In this document: in pieces, positions 25,513 to 37,115 of the stretch
Layout: each line of letters opens with the position of its first letter
Numbering within the stretch: the stretch's first letter is position 1
NCBI RefSeq assembly: GCF_000252445.1
Contig: NC_017790.1
Coordinates: 2,338,501-2,402,500 of the forward strand
Direction: 5' to 3'
Source of the DNA: Deinococcus gobiensis I-0
Lineage (GTDB): Bacteria > Deinococcota > Deinococci > Deinococcales > Deinococcaceae
Length of the DNA stretch: 64,000 nucleotides
Made by a program: the position numbers and the translations under genes
Notes under the pieces: generated by a model
Told to the model about the DNA's origin: nothing
Database searches by the model: none
Seen by the model: only the letters and a program-made list of their open reading frames with translations

Positions 25513-26817
25513 TTAACGTACACGGAAGTGGTCCATCCCCGCGCTGTCGAGGCGGCCCTCGGCGCGCAGCAGGGCGTCGCCGCTGTACGGCCCGACCAGC
25601 ACCGTCACCTTGCCCTCGGGCGGCGCGCTCACGGTGGGGGCGAAGCCGGCGTCGCGCAGCATCCCGACGAGGCGCTGGGCGCTTTCCTCGCGGTCGAAGG
25701 CCCCGACCTGGAGATAGCGCGGGCCGCTGGGGGCCGCCTCCTGCGTGGCGGGCGTGGCCGTCTCCTGACTGGACGCCTGCGCCGCGCCCTGACTGTCCGG
25801 GGCCGCCTGGGCCGACGTGTCGCCGTCCGTCGCCGGAGTGCTCACGCGGTCGGCCTCGGTCTGGGCGGCGCGCTCGCGGGGACGGTAGAGCAGCGCGCCG
25901 GGGGCGGCCCGCTGGATGTCGGCCAGGGCCTGACGCGCCGTCGCCTCGTCGGCGAAGGGGCCGACCTGCGCGACGTACCCGCTGCCGATGTCGATGGGGT
26001 ACACCGTGTAGCCCAGCCCCGACACACCGGCCGTCTGGGTGCGCACCGTGCGCTCGCTGCTGAAGCTGCCCAGGCTGATGCGGTAATCGCTGCGCAGCGG
26101 CGTGCGCTGGGCACTGGCGGCCACAGCCCCGCCCGCCCGGGGCGCGACGCTGGTCTGGGTCTGAGGCTGGGCGGTCTCGGTGCTCACGGAGGGCTGCACC
26201 GGCTGGGCGTTCTCGGGCAGAGGCAGCGTGGTCAGCGGCCCCACGGGCGGCGTGGCGGGCACCGGGGGGATCTCGGTGGCGGCGGCCGTGCCGTTGTCGG
26301 TCGTCTGGGGGACGGTCGTCGCCGTCTGGCCGGTGGCGGTCTGGCCCGCCGCACCCTGGCCGGTCGTGGTCTGGCCCGACTGATCCGTCGCCGTGGAAGT
26401 CTGCGGCTGCGTCGCGGTCTGGGTGCTCGGCGCCGTCTGGGTCTGGGCCGGGGTGGCCGAGGACGGGTCCGTCTGCGTCTGGGCCGTCTGGGTCTGCGCG
26501 GTCTGGGTCTGGCCGGTCGTAGTCTGGCCCGACTGATCCGTTCCTGTCTGCGCAGTCGTCTGACCGGTGGTCTGGTTCGAGGTCGTCTGGGGGGTCGTGG
26601 TGGTCTGGGGCGTAGGCACTTCGGAGACGGTGCCGGGCGAAGCGGGAATTACGACGGTGGTCGACGGCTCGGCCGTCACCGGAACCTGGGCCACGGGCCG
26701 GGGCCGCTGCTCGAGGAGCAGGGCGCCGAATCCGCCCAGCAGCGCGAGCACGAGCACGCCGATCATCATGTCAGGCCAGCGGCGCGGGCCACCGGAACGG
26801 GCTTTGAGTCTGGTCAT
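25513..26817 (-). CDS. SPOR-domain membrane protein with Gln/Thr-rich linker
   Basis: A bitopic envelope protein: cytoplasmic head, one membrane helix (about residues 17-35, MMIGVLVLALLGGFGALLL), a long low-complexity linker (about 60-235) dominated by QT, and two SPOR-type modules. The first is near 245-300 (YRISLGSFSSERTVRTQ), the second at 370-434 (RYLQVGAFDREESAQRL). SPOR domains bind denuded peptidoglycan at division sites, so a role in septum or cell-wall dynamics is likely. Its ATG overlaps the stop of the TPR gene upstream (ATGA), so the two proteins are probably made together. Confidence 0.88.
   Translation of the reverse strand: MTRLKARSGGPRRWPDMMIGVLVLALLGGFGALLLEQRPRPVAQVPVTAEPSTTVVIPASPGTVSEVPTPQTTTTPQTTSNQTTGQTTAQTGTDQSGQTTTGQTQTAQTQTAQTQTDPSSATPAQTQTAPSTQTATQPQTSTATDQSGQTTTGQGAAGQTATGQTATTVPQTTDNGTAAATEIPPVPATPPVGPLTTLPLPENAQPVQPSVSTETAQPQTQTSVAPRAGGAVAASAQRTPLRSDYRISLGSFSSERTVRTQTAGVSGLGYTVYPIDIGSGYVAQVGPFADEATARQALADIQRAAPGALLYRPRERAAQTEADRVSTPATDGDTSAQAAPDSQGAAQASSQETATPATQEAAPSGPRYLQVGAFDREESAQRLVGMLRDAGFAPTVSAPPEGKVTVLVGPYSGDALLRAEGRLDSAGMDHFRVR
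25515..25520 (-). promoter_or_regulatory. Leaderless -10 box of rex inside the SPOR gene end
   Basis: TACGTT, then 7 bases, then ATG 25507. The box overlaps the final codon and stop codon of the SPOR gene, giving rex its own start within the operon. Confidence 0.5.
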
Positions 26818-28493
26818 TTCAGGGCCTCCCTGGCCCGGACATTACCAAGATTCGCCGCCGTGCGCAGGGACTGCCGTGCCTCCCCGTCACGGCGCTGAGA
26901 ACGCTGAGAAAGGCCGAGCAGATACCACGCCTCGGCGTCCTTGGGGCTGTCGGTGACCAGACCGCGCGCGACGGCCTCGGCCTCAGTGTAGCGGGCGTCG
27001 GCCAGCAGCGCCGAGGCGAGGTTGCGCCGGGCCTCGGCCGAGGGAGACGCCTGCACGCTGGCCTGGAGGGCGCTCACGGCGCCCTTGTAGTCCTTCAGGG
27101 CGTAGCTGCTCAGGCCCAGCCACAGCGAGGTCTCGGCGCTGGGGGTGGCTGCGGCGCTGGAGGCCAGCAGGGTGCGGGCGCGGGCATACTGCCCCTGGCG
27201 GTACAGGCCCACCCCCTGCACGAACTGGGCGCGGGCGCGTGTGGCCGTATCGGGGCTGAGGGTCAGGGCCAGTGCGGCGTCCTGCGTGGCCTGCGCCGTC
27301 TGGCCCAGGTCCAGGCGCAGCGCGGCGAGGCTGGTGCGCGCGGCCGCGTCCTTGGGGGCGAGCTGCACCGCCGCCTGATAGGCGCTCAGCGCCCCGGCGC
27401 GGTCCTTGTTCTGGAGGCGCAGCTGGCCCTCGCGCACATAGGCGGCCACGTTGCGCGTGTCGGCGGTGCGGGCGTCGCGGGCCGCGAAGATGGCCGCGCG
27501 CAGGTCGCCCGTGGTCGCCAGGATGCCCGCCTGTTGCAGCAGCAGCGCCGAGCGGGCCGTGCCGTTGGCGACCCGGCCTACGGCGGCGCCCAGTTCGCGC
27601 AGCGCGCGTTCGGGCAGGCCCTGAGCCACGTAGATGTCGGCCAGCAGCGAGGCCGCGTCCACCCGGCCCGGCTCGCGTTGCAGCAGGGCGTACAGGCCCG
27701 GCAGCGCCGCGACCCCCTGGCCGGCCAGGGTGCGCGCCTGCGCCAGCCGGAACTGCACGTCGCCGTTTCCGGGTTGCAGGGCGGCGAGGTCGGTCAGGGT
27801 GGTGCTCAGGGACGCGAAATCGGCGCGCCGGGTCTGCTCGCCCGCCACCGCCTCCAGGGCGAGGGCCTGCGCCTGCGCGTTGTTCGCGGTGCGGGCCAGC
27901 GCAGCGGCGTCCTGGTAGAACTTCAGGGCGTCGTCGAAGCGCCCCGCCCGGCTGGCGAGCACCCCGAGGTTGTAGGGGCCCTCGTAACTGGCCGGCGACA
28001 GCACCTGGAACTGCGTGAACTCGAAGGCCGCGCCCTTGTCGTCCTTCTGCGCCAGCAATGTCAGCGCGAGGCCGAAGTGCGGCGCGGGGTTGCTGTAGTT
28101 CTGCGCCACGAGCGCCTCGAAGCCCGCACGCGCCTGGGCGTAGCGCCCGGCCGTGAAGTCGCTCTGTGCCGACGTGAGGGCGGTCTGCTGCGCGGCGCTC
28201 AGGGGCGTGACGGTGACGGCCGGGGTGCCAGCGGCGGTGGAAGTTGCCGGCGTCGCCTGCGCCGAGGTCTGCGCCGATGTGGTCGCCGCCTGCCCCTGTA
28301 CGGACTGTTCCTGCTGGGCCTGCGGGATGGCAGGCACGGCGAGCGTGCCGGGCAGGGCCGAAGTGTTCAGCGTGTTCTGGATGCTGGTGGTCGTGACCGT
28401 CTCGACCAGGGACTGGGCCGAGGCCGGGCCGCAGGCGAGGGCCACGCTCAGCAGCGCGGCGAGGCGGACAGGGATTCTGGAAACGGATTGCAT
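26814..28493 (-). CDS. Secreted TPR-repeat protein
   Basis: A 559-residue exported protein. The signal peptide (VRLAALLSVALACGPASA-Q) is followed by a Gln/Thr/Ala-rich segment to about residue 95, then at least ten tetratricopeptide repeats through to the C-terminus (for example GPYNLGVLASRAGRFDDALKFY and AWYLLGLSQRSQRRDGEA). TPRs mediate protein contacts. Co-translation with a SPOR protein suggests an envelope or division assembly role. GGAGG sits 8 bases before the ATG, and a possible -10 TACCCT lies 15 bases upstream. Confidence 0.88.
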   Translation of the reverse strand: MQSVSRIPVRLAALLSVALACGPASAQSLVETVTTTSIQNTLNTSALPGTLAVPAIPQAQQEQSVQGQAATTSAQTSAQATPATSTAAGTPAVTVTPLSAAQQTALTSAQSDFTAGRYAQARAGFEALVAQNYSNPAPHFGLALTLLAQKDDKGAAFEFTQFQVLSPASYEGPYNLGVLASRAGRFDDALKFYQDAAALARTANNAQAQALALEAVAGEQTRRADFASLSTTLTDLAALQPGNGDVQFRLAQARTLAGQGVAALPGLYALLQREPGRVDAASLLADIYVAQGLPERALRELGAAVGRVANGTARSALLLQQAGILATTGDLRAAIFAARDARTADTRNVAAYVREGQLRLQNKDRAGALSAYQAAVQLAPKDAAARTSLAALRLDLGQTAQATQDAALALTLSPDTATRARAQFVQGVGLYRQGQYARARTLLASSAAATPSAETSLWLGLSSYALKDYKGAVSALQASVQASPSAEARRNLASALLADARYTEAEAVARGLVTDSPKDAEAWYLLGLSQRSQRRDGEARQSLRTAANLGNVRAREALK

Positions 28494-28623
28494 GTCGGGG
28501 GCCTCCGGAGGGTAGGGACGTCTCGTCCCAGCCTAGGTCAGCCGGTCTTGCATGTTCCTGACGCCGCCTGCGGGCTCGCCCAGCCGGCGTTTTCCGGGTC
28601 CGGACACCTGCTCCGCCACCGGC

Positions 28624-29670
28624 TCAGGCGGCGCCGAAGCGCGCCTCGCCGCGCGCCGCGTTGGGACGCTTGAGGGCCAGCTGCCCGCATGCCGCCCCGG
28701 CGTCCTTGCCGCGCGACCGGCGCACGCTCACGTCCACCCCGCGCGCTTCGAGCGCGTCGTAGAAGGCCTGGATCTCGGCCTCGGTGCTGCTCTCGAAGCC
28801 GCTGCCGTCCCAGGGGTTCATGGGAATGAGGTTGACGTGGCTGACCAGCCCGCTCAGCAGGTCGGCCAGCAGCTCCGCCTGCCAGGGGTGGTCGTTCACG
28901 CCGCGCAGCATCGAGTACTCGAAGGTGAGCCGCCGGCCCGTGACGGCCTGGTACTCGCGCGCCGCCGCCATGATCTCGCTGATGCCGTTGGCCGCGCCGG
29001 TCGGAATGATGCGCTGGCGGGTCTCCTCGTCGGGGGCATGCAGGCTGATCGCCAGCTTGAGGCCCAGGTCGTCCTCGGCCGCCAGCCGCCGGATACCCTT
29101 GGCGAGGCCCACCGTGCTGAGGGTGATGCGGCGCTTGCTCATGCCCAGGGCCAGGGGGTGCAGCAGGATGCGCGCGGCGTTCATGGTGTGCTCGTAGTTC
29201 AGCAGCGGCTCGCCCATGCCCATGAACACCAGGTTGCGCAGTTCGCGCGGCGCGAGGCCCTCGCCGCCCGCCACCGCCAGGATCTGGCCCACGACCTCGC
29301 CGGGGGTCAGGTTGCGCCCGAAGCCCATCGCCCCGGTCGCGCAGAAGGCGCACTTGGCCGGGCAGCCCACCATCGTCGAGACGCAGATGGTCTTGCGGTC
29401 GAGGTAGGGCATGTAGACCGCCTCCATCTGACGGCCGTCCTGCAACGTGAACAGGTACTTGACACTGCCGTCGGTACTGCGGACCGTCTCGATCTCGCGG
29501 AAGGGATTCAGGAGATAGTCCCGTTCCAGCTCGGCGCGCAGCTCGGCCGGCAGGTTCGCCATCGCCGCGAAGCTGCCGACGCCTTGCCCGAACACCCAGT
29601 CCAGGAGCTGCCGTCGCCGGTAGCCCTCCAGCGGATAGTCGTCGGGGTGCAGGTCAAGGAGCAGGCGCAT
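28624..29670 (-). CDS. rlmN: Dual-specificity rRNA/tRNA methyltransferase RlmN
   Basis: A radical SAM enzyme that methylates C2 of A2503 in 23S rRNA and A37 of some tRNAs. The cluster motif [11 protein letters not shown] is in place, as are [12 protein letters not shown] and the C-terminal [10 protein letters not shown], whose Cys is the methyl acceptor. Residue SMLRGVND lies near 250. The true start is ATG 29670, giving 348 residues, because a -10 box lies 6 bases before it. A longer upstream frame lacks family similarity. Confidence 0.96.
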   Translation of the reverse strand: MRLLLDLHPDDYPLEGYRRRQLLDWVFGQGVGSFAAMANLPAELRAELERDYLLNPFREIETVRSTDGSVKYLFTLQDGRQMEAVYMPYLDRKTICVSTMVGCPAKCAFCATGAMGFGRNLTPGEVVGQILAVAGGEGLAPRELRNLVFMGMGEPLLNYEHTMNAARILLHPLALGMSKRRITLSTVGLAKGIRRLAAEDDLGLKLAISLHAPDEETRQRIIPTGAANGISEIMAAAREYQAVTGRRLTFEYSMLRGVNDHPWQAELLADLLSGLVSHVNLIPMNPWDGSGFESSTEAEIQAFYDALEARGVDVSVRRSRGKDAGAACGQLALKRPNAARGEARFGAA

Positions 29671-29676
29671 CCGGCC

Positions 29677-29682
29677 AGTATA
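29677..29682 (-). promoter_or_regulatory. Leaderless -10 box of rlmN
   Basis: TATACT, then 6 bases, then ATG 29670; one of the closest to consensus in this window. Confidence 0.65.
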
Positions 29683-29749
29683 GGGCGCGGCCGGGTGGTC
29701 GGGCGAGAGGCCGCGCACGTTTGCGCGGCGCGGCCCCCGGCCCCGGCCC

Positions 29750-31006
29750 CTAGCGGCGCAGCGACGGGGCCTGATCGCTCGCCGGGTCTGCCCGGTCGCC
29801 GGACGGCCGGTCACGGTCATTTTCCGCCTTCGTCTCCGTATCGTCCGGGGGTTCGTCCGCCGGCCAGAAGTGGTCGGGTTCGGCGGGGGCGGGGCGCGCG
29901 CCGCGCTGGGCGGGGCTGCCCAGCCAGTAGCGCGACACCCACAGCTGCAGCAGCAGGGCGGCCGGAATCGCCAGGAAGGCCCCCAGGAACCCGGCCAGGG
30001 TGGCCCCGGTCAGGACCGCGACCAGGATCCCGGCGGGCTTGAGGGTCGAGGTCCGGCCCATGATGGTCGGGGCGATGACGTTCCAGGCGAGCTGGTTGAG
30101 GATGAAGTACAGTCCGCACACCAGCAGGACGGTGGTGCTGCCCTGCGGCAACGCCTGAAGGATCACCGGGACGGCCGCCAGCACCATGCCGACTGCCGGC
30201 ACGAGGTTGAGCAGGCCGGTGAGCAGCCCCAGCGCCAGCGCATTGGGCACGTTGAGCAGCAGCAGCCCCAGCGCCGCCACGACCGCCGTCGCCAGCGAGG
30301 TGAGCAGCTGCCCGCGCAGGTAGGTGCCGAAGGACCGGCTCACGTCGTCGGAAAGCTGCTTGGCGGTAGGCTGCCAGTGGCGCGGCAGCAGCCCCAGGAG
30401 CATACGCCCCGGCCGCGCGTGGTCGAGCATGAAGAACACACCCAGCGTCAGGACGATCACGCCCTGTCCCAGCCAGCCCAGGAAGCGGCCCACCCGGCTG
30501 AAGATGTCCGAGTTGGGGTTGAGCGCCCCGGCCAGGATCGGCCCGACGTTGCTGTTGATCTCGGCCACCTGGTTGCGTACGTACTCGGTGAGGCGGCCCT
30601 GCATCTGGGCGATGCCGGGCACCTCGCTGTGGTCCTTGAAGGCCTTTTCGAGCAGCGAGGGCAGGCGGTTGAGCAGCACCGGCAGGCCCGAGATGAAGGC
30701 GCTGATCTGCGAGGCCAGGGTCCAGAACAGCACCCCCATGACCCCCAGGAACAGCAGCACGAGCAGCAGGGTGCCCCAGGGCCGCCCCAGGCCCCGCTTC
30801 TGGAGCCAGGTCAGCAGGGGGTTGACCAGATACGACAGGCCGTAGGCCATGCCGATCACGGCGACCACGTTGGACATGCGGCCCAGCAGCGACCAGGCCA
30901 GCCACAGCAGGGCCAGATAGAAAGGCAGCCGGATATAGGGCCGGTTCCACAGCAGGGCCAGGTACTGCGGCACGGTACGGTTGGGGGGCAGGGGCTTGGC
31001 GTTCAC
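29750..31006 (-). CDS. AI-2E family permease (PerM-like)
   Basis: An eight-helix membrane protein of the AI-2E/PerM family, whose members export small molecules or act as ion antiporters. Hydrophobic segments begin at residue 22 ([18 protein letters not shown]). A large soluble loop (about 100-200) precedes [15 protein letters not shown] and [22 protein letters not shown]. The closing helices contain [19 protein letters not shown]. The tail after residue 375 is charged and disordered. The start is GTG 31006 with AGGAGA 6 bases upstream. A longer frame upstream is not plausible. The substrate is unknown. Confidence 0.9.
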   Translation of the reverse strand: MNAKPLPPNRTVPQYLALLWNRPYIRLPFYLALLWLAWSLLGRMSNVVAVIGMAYGLSYLVNPLLTWLQKRGLGRPWGTLLLVLLFLGVMGVLFWTLASQISAFISGLPVLLNRLPSLLEKAFKDHSEVPGIAQMQGRLTEYVRNQVAEINSNVGPILAGALNPNSDIFSRVGRFLGWLGQGVIVLTLGVFFMLDHARPGRMLLGLLPRHWQPTAKQLSDDVSRSFGTYLRGQLLTSLATAVVAALGLLLLNVPNALALGLLTGLLNLVPAVGMVLAAVPVILQALPQGSTTVLLVCGLYFILNQLAWNVIAPTIMGRTSTLKPAGILVAVLTGATLAGFLGAFLAIPAALLLQLWVSRYWLGSPAQRGARPAPAEPDHFWPADEPPDDTETKAENDRDRPSGDRADPASDQAPSLRR

Positions 31007-31141
31007 GGGCGTTCTCCTCTGGGACTCGGGCCCGGGGCGTCGGGCCAGGCCCAAGCTTACGCGCCGGCTCGCCGTTTGCCCTTCCGGCGCGTGCAGAGCA
31101 TTCCCCAAGACAAGGCGGGGGCCGGACCGCGCCGGGGGGCA

Positions 31142-31147
31142 TAGCCT
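31142..31147 (+). promoter_or_regulatory. Leaderless -10 box of the DUF2721 gene
   Basis: TAGCCT, then 6 bases, then ATG 31154. Confidence 0.6.
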
Positions 31148-31153
31148 GGGCCC

Positions 31154-31675
31154 ATGGCCGACCCCGTCTTCTCTGTCCTGACGGCGATGATCACGCCCGC
31201 CGTGCTCATCAGCGGGGCGGGCACGCTGCTCCTGAGCACCAGCAACCGCCTGGGCCGCAGCACCGACCGCGTGCGCAACCTCACCACCCGGTTCAAGCTG
31301 CTGATGGGGCCGCAGGGCCAGACCGAACCCCTGGCCGCCGAGGAAAAACGCCTCATTCTCGAACAGCTGCCGCGCCTGACCCGCCGCACCCGCTACCTGC
31401 ACCGGGCCATGCAGGCCTTCTACCTGTCGGTGGCGCTGCTGGTCGGCACGAGCATCCTCATCGGCGCGCAGGGCCTGAGCGACCTGCGAACCGGCGCGCT
31501 GCCGGTGATCCTGTCGGTCGTGGGCGCGTCCATGCTGGCCTACGGGGCGCTGCTCCTGAGTTTCGAGTCCACCCTGAGCAGCCAGACCACCCGCCGCGAG
31601 ATGCGGTTTCTGGAAGATCTGGGAGGCCACTACGCCGAACAGGTCCGCCGGGGCGGGCAGGAAGTCGGGCGCTAG
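31154..31675 (+). CDS. DUF2721 family membrane protein
   Basis: A 173-residue protein with three hydrophobic segments (about residues 10-28, 88-108, 118-138). The family-typical start LTAMITPAVLISGAGTLLLSTSNRLGR is followed by RVRNL and a basic, helical loop (RRTRYLHRAMQAFYLSVALLVGTSIL). The function is unknown. Its TAG stop overlaps the dinB stop on the other strand (CTAG, 31672-31675). It is divergent from the AI-2E permease gene. Confidence 0.85.
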   Translation: MADPVFSVLTAMITPAVLISGAGTLLLSTSNRLGRSTDRVRNLTTRFKLLMGPQGQTEPLAAEEKRLILEQLPRLTRRTRYLHRAMQAFYLSVALLVGTSILIGAQGLSDLRTGALPVILSVVGASMLAYGALLLSFESTLSSQTTRREMRFLEDLGGHYAEQVRRGGQEVGR

Positions 31676-32733
31676 GGCGCGAACAGCCCCGGCGGCGCGG
31701 CCATGGGCGGCCCCAGACCGGCGGCGGTCAGGCCCACGAGGCGCACCTCACGCCCCGCGAACAGGCCGGGCGTGACCAGCCGGGCCGCGCAGGCGTGCAG
31801 GTCGGCGGCGGCCTGCACCGGGTAGGTCAGCGTGAGGCGGCGGGTCAGGACTGCGCGGTCGGCGAAGCGCAGCTTGAGAATCACGGTGCGGGCCGCCAGA
31901 CCGGCCGCGTGCAGGCGGCCCTCGACGGTGGGGGCCAGTTCGCCCAGCGCGCGCACGACCTCATCGGGCGCGCGCAGGTCGTCCGCGAAGGTCGTTTCGG
32001 CGCCGATGCTCTGGTGGGCGCGCCCCGGCTGCACGGGCCGGTCGTCCTCGCCGTGGGCGACGCGCCAGAAATGCTCGCCCTGCTTGCCGAACAGCCGCGC
32101 GAGCCGCTCCGGCGACGCCGCGCGCAGGTCGGCCCCGGTATGGATGCCCTGGGCCGCCAGCCGCGCGGCCGTCGCCGGCCCGATGCCGTGAAAGGCCGCG
32201 ACCGGCAGCGTGGGCAGCAGCGTCTGCGCCTGCCCGGGCAGCAGCACGGTCAGGGCGTCGGGTTTGTGCAGGCCGCTGGCGAGCTTGGCGAGAAACTTGT
32301 TCACGCTGACGCCGGCCGTGGCGCTCAGGCCCGTGACAGAGCGGATCTCGGCGCGCAGGCCCTGGGCGATGCGCGTGGCGCTGGGACCGCCGCGCAGGGG
32401 CTCGGTCACGTCCAGGTACGCCTCGTCGAGCGAGAGCGGCTCGACGAGCGGCGTGTACGACCGGAAGATGGCCTGAAGGTCGGCGCTCACGGCGCGGTAG
32501 GCGTCGAAGCGCGGCGGCACGACCCGCAGCCCCGGACAGCGTTCCAGCGCCCAGTGCAGGGGCATAGCGCTGCGCACGCCGAAGGGCCGCGCCTCGTAGC
32601 TCGCCGTGAGGACCACGCTGCGCTTGCCGCCCCACGCCACCGCCAGCGGCACGCCGCGCAGCGCCGGGTCGTCGCGCTGCTCGACCGAGGCGTAGAAGGC
32701 GTCCATATCGACGTGAATGATCTTGCGGGTCAT
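31672..32733 (-). CDS. dinB: DNA polymerase IV (Y family)
   Basis: An error-prone translesion polymerase. The palm motifs are intact: HVDMDAFYASVEQ with D9, and SLDEAYLDV with D103/E104. The helix-hairpin-helix region (FHGIGPATAARLAAQGIHTGADL) and the little-finger domain (IGAETTFADDL) follow. The C-terminal beta-clamp motif is not obvious in the final residues. The 353-residue length is typical. ATG 32733 begins MTRKIIHVD as in the family. D. radiodurans is generally described as lacking Y-family polymerases, so the presence of one here separates this species. It lies 25 bases after the methyltransferase gene. Confidence 0.94.
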   Translation of the reverse strand: MTRKIIHVDMDAFYASVEQRDDPALRGVPLAVAWGGKRSVVLTASYEARPFGVRSAMPLHWALERCPGLRVVPPRFDAYRAVSADLQAIFRSYTPLVEPLSLDEAYLDVTEPLRGGPSATRIAQGLRAEIRSVTGLSATAGVSVNKFLAKLASGLHKPDALTVLLPGQAQTLLPTLPVAAFHGIGPATAARLAAQGIHTGADLRAASPERLARLFGKQGEHFWRVAHGEDDRPVQPGRAHQSIGAETTFADDLRAPDEVVRALGELAPTVEGRLHAAGLAARTVILKLRFADRAVLTRRLTLTYPVQAAADLHACAARLVTPGLFAGREVRLVGLTAAGLGPPMAAPPGLFAP

Positions 32734-32758
32734 GGCGCGCAGACGGACCGGACGCCGC

Positions 32759-33964
<1,206 letters not shown>

Positions 33965-33971
33965 ACCCCCC

Positions 33972-33977
33972 AGCGTA
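33972..33977 (-). promoter_or_regulatory. Leaderless -10 box of the RlmI-type gene
   Basis: TACGCT, then 7 bases, then ATG 33964. Confidence 0.55.
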
Positions 33978-34073
33978 GCGCAGCGCGCATGAAGGGGATG
34001 ACCCGGCCGCGACAATGGGCAAAATCCGACAAGCGGCGCCCGGAAAGAGACAATGCCGTCAGACCGGGCCGCG

Positions 34074-34079
34074 TACAGT
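34074..34079 (+). promoter_or_regulatory. Leaderless -10 box of the Ig-like lipoprotein
   Basis: TACAGT, then 6 bases, then ATG 34086. It faces the RlmI-type promoter across 100 bases. Confidence 0.55.
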
Positions 34080-34085
34080 GCCCGT

Positions 34086-34970
34086 ATGAGCGCCCTGGCC
34101 CTGCCCGCCCTCAGACCGGCTGTCCCGAGTCTGGCCGCCCTGAGTCTGGCCCTCCTGCTGGCTGCCTGCGGCAGCGCGCCGAGCGCCCCGCAAAGCGGCA
34201 CCGGGACGACCACGCCGCCGAGCACCACCCCGACCCCCACGCCGACGCCGACCCCGGGCGACTCCACCCCCCCGACCGTGACCCTCAGCGCTGTGCAGGA
34301 CGGCGCAGCCGTGAACCTCAGTGCCGCCACCAGCGACAACGTCGGCGTGAGCCGGGTCGAGTTCTACCGGGGCGGGGCGCTGATCTCGACCGACACCGAC
34401 GCGCCCTATACCGCCAGCCTGCCGGTCAGCAGCGCCGACAACGGCAGCGTGAGCTTCACGGCCCGGGCCTACGACGCGGCGGGCAATGCCGGCTCGAGCA
34501 ACGCGGCCCTGAACGTGTATGTGGCCCCGCCCACGACCACCCCGGTTCCCTCTCCCTCGCCCACGCCGGGCAAGACCCTGTATCAGGGCGTGTGGAGCTG
34601 GAGCGCCGCCGACCTCATGGGCAACGTGGTGGGCCAGGGCACGCTGATCCTGAACGGCGAGACGGCGGCTCAGGGCCGCACGCTGGCGACCGGGACCTAC
34701 CGCACGGCGGCGGGCACCCAGAGCGGCTACGCGGGTCTGGGGCCGCTGCTGGGTGCTGGAACTCTCGACGTGGCCCTGACCGCCTCGGCCGATCCGGCCT
34801 CCACGGCCCTCTACCTGAGCGCTTCGGACAGTGACGGGAAACTGGACTCGCAGGGCGGGCAGGCCGTGTTCTCCGGTGCAGGGGCCATTCTCGACCGCGC
34901 GACGCAGCAACCCCAGCAACCGGTCGTGGTGACGCTGCGCCAGCTCTCGGCCGAGGTCCCGGCTCCGTAA
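34086..34970 (+). CDS. Lipoprotein with Ig-like (Big) domain
   Basis: A 294-residue exported lipoprotein: lipobox LLAAC with Cys28, a Thr/Pro linker ([12 protein letters not shown]), then one bacterial Ig-like domain (about residues 60-145, [31 protein letters not shown] to [12 protein letters not shown]). A second Pro-rich linker leads to a C-terminal beta domain ([20 protein letters not shown]) that I do not recognise. Such proteins are displayed on the cell surface and often bind polymers. ATG 34086 is preferred over the upstream ATG 34053 because of the -10 spacing and the better signal peptide. Confidence 0.85.
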   Translation: MSALALPALRPAVPSLAALSLALLLAACGSAPSAPQSGTGTTTPPSTTPTPTPTPTPGDSTPPTVTLSAVQDGAAVNLSAATSDNVGVSRVEFYRGGALISTDTDAPYTASLPVSSADNGSVSFTARAYDAAGNAGSSNAALNVYVAPPTTTPVPSPSPTPGKTLYQGVWSWSAADLMGNVVGQGTLILNGETAAQGRTLATGTYRTAAGTQSGYAGLGPLLGAGTLDVALTASADPASTALYLSASDSDGKLDSQGGQAVFSGAGAILDRATQQPQQPVVVTLRQLSAEVPAP

Positions 34971-35043
34971 TCACCAGTGCGGCGGCCCCGGCGTCCTCCT
35001 TTCGCCAGACGATCCGCCGGGGGCCGCCGCTTGGCCTGGGGCC

Positions 35044-35859
35044 ATGCTCCAGCCCATACGCCTGCTGCCTGTCCTCGTGGCCCTGTCGTGGTGCGCGGCC
35101 ACGGCCCAGCTCCGCGCCGACCTGACCAGGGCGATCCCGTCCGGCCCGGCCATCCTGAAGGTCTTCGGCGGCCCGGACCTGCTGTTCCAGGCGACGACCC
35201 CCGGCCTGGGGGCCGTGACCACCAGCAAATTCAGCGCGGACGACCGGTGGCTGCTCAACATCGCCGACGGGCAGGGCTACGTGCAGCTCTGGAACGTCGC
35301 TGCCGGCCAGCGGGTCCGGACCTTCCTCGCGCCCTTTCCGCATATCGTGAACGCCGACTTCACACCTGACAGCCGGCATCTGCTGCTCAATTTTCGCGGC
35401 GAGCCGGGGACACTGGACGCCGAACCGGCCTTCTGGACGCTGGACCCGTTGCGCCCCGTGGCCCAGCTCAGCGACGCGCGCAGCGACGGCGAGAGCTACG
35501 CCCGCGAATCCGGCTACGACCGCTCGGTGTCGTTCAGCGCGGATGGGCAGCGGATGGTGTTCGCCCGCTCCGGGTCGTACAAAAAGACGGGTGACGTGTC
35601 CGTCTGGGACGCACGTTCAGGCACGCGTCTGGCCACCCTCTCCCGCCTACCCTATCCGGCAGGAGCGTTACAGACCGGCGGAGTCGGCATCGACGACGCC
35701 CGGCTGTCCCCCGACGGCCGGCGGGTTCTCGTGCTGTCCATTGACGGCCGACTAGCGGAATACGACGTGGACACTGCCCGTCTGCTGAACGTGCGGGGCC
35801 GGTTCACCAGCGAGCAGGTGGCGGCCCAGCTCGGCATCTTCGCCCGGACAGGCCGGTAG
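35044..35859 (+). CDS. Secreted WD40-like beta-propeller protein
   Basis: A 271-residue exported protein. A signal peptide ends near ATA-Q (residue 22). The rest consists of propeller-blade repeats of the WD40 or TolB-like kind: [54 protein letters not shown] and [23 protein letters not shown]. About five blades can be seen, which is short for a full propeller. No catalytic motif. The start has no clear SD or -10 box. It follows the Ig-like lipoprotein by 73 bases. Confidence 0.78.
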   Translation: MLQPIRLLPVLVALSWCAATAQLRADLTRAIPSGPAILKVFGGPDLLFQATTPGLGAVTTSKFSADDRWLLNIADGQGYVQLWNVAAGQRVRTFLAPFPHIVNADFTPDSRHLLLNFRGEPGTLDAEPAFWTLDPLRPVAQLSDARSDGESYARESGYDRSVSFSADGQRMVFARSGSYKKTGDVSVWDARSGTRLATLSRLPYPAGALQTGGVGIDDARLSPDGRRVLVLSIDGRLAEYDVDTARLLNVRGRFTSEQVAAQLGIFARTGR

Positions 35860-35860
35860 G

Positions 35861-35900
35861 CGGCAGGGGCAGCGCCCCCGAAGAAGCGCTCCCCCTGCCG
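35861..35900. terminator. Hairpin between convergent propeller and thiolase genes
   Basis: CGGCAGGGG (35861-35869) pairs with CCCCTGCCG (35892-35900), in the 53-base gap between two stop codons, so it can serve both strands. T-runs are absent. Confidence 0.55.
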
Positions 35901-35912
35901 TGCCGGCGCCGC

Positions 35913-37107
<1,195 letters not shown>

Positions 37108-37115
<8 letters not shown>

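Noticed and set aside
26170..26620. QT-rich tract in the SPOR gene considered as a tandem DNA repeat or CRISPR-like array
   Set aside because: It stays in frame and encodes a Gln/Thr-rich linker with no regular spacer-repeat pattern.
33965..34339. Extension of the RlmI-type methyltransferase to 526 codons
   Set aside because: It would run antisense through the promoter and start of the lipoprotein gene and has no PUA-domain similarity; the -10 box supports 33964.
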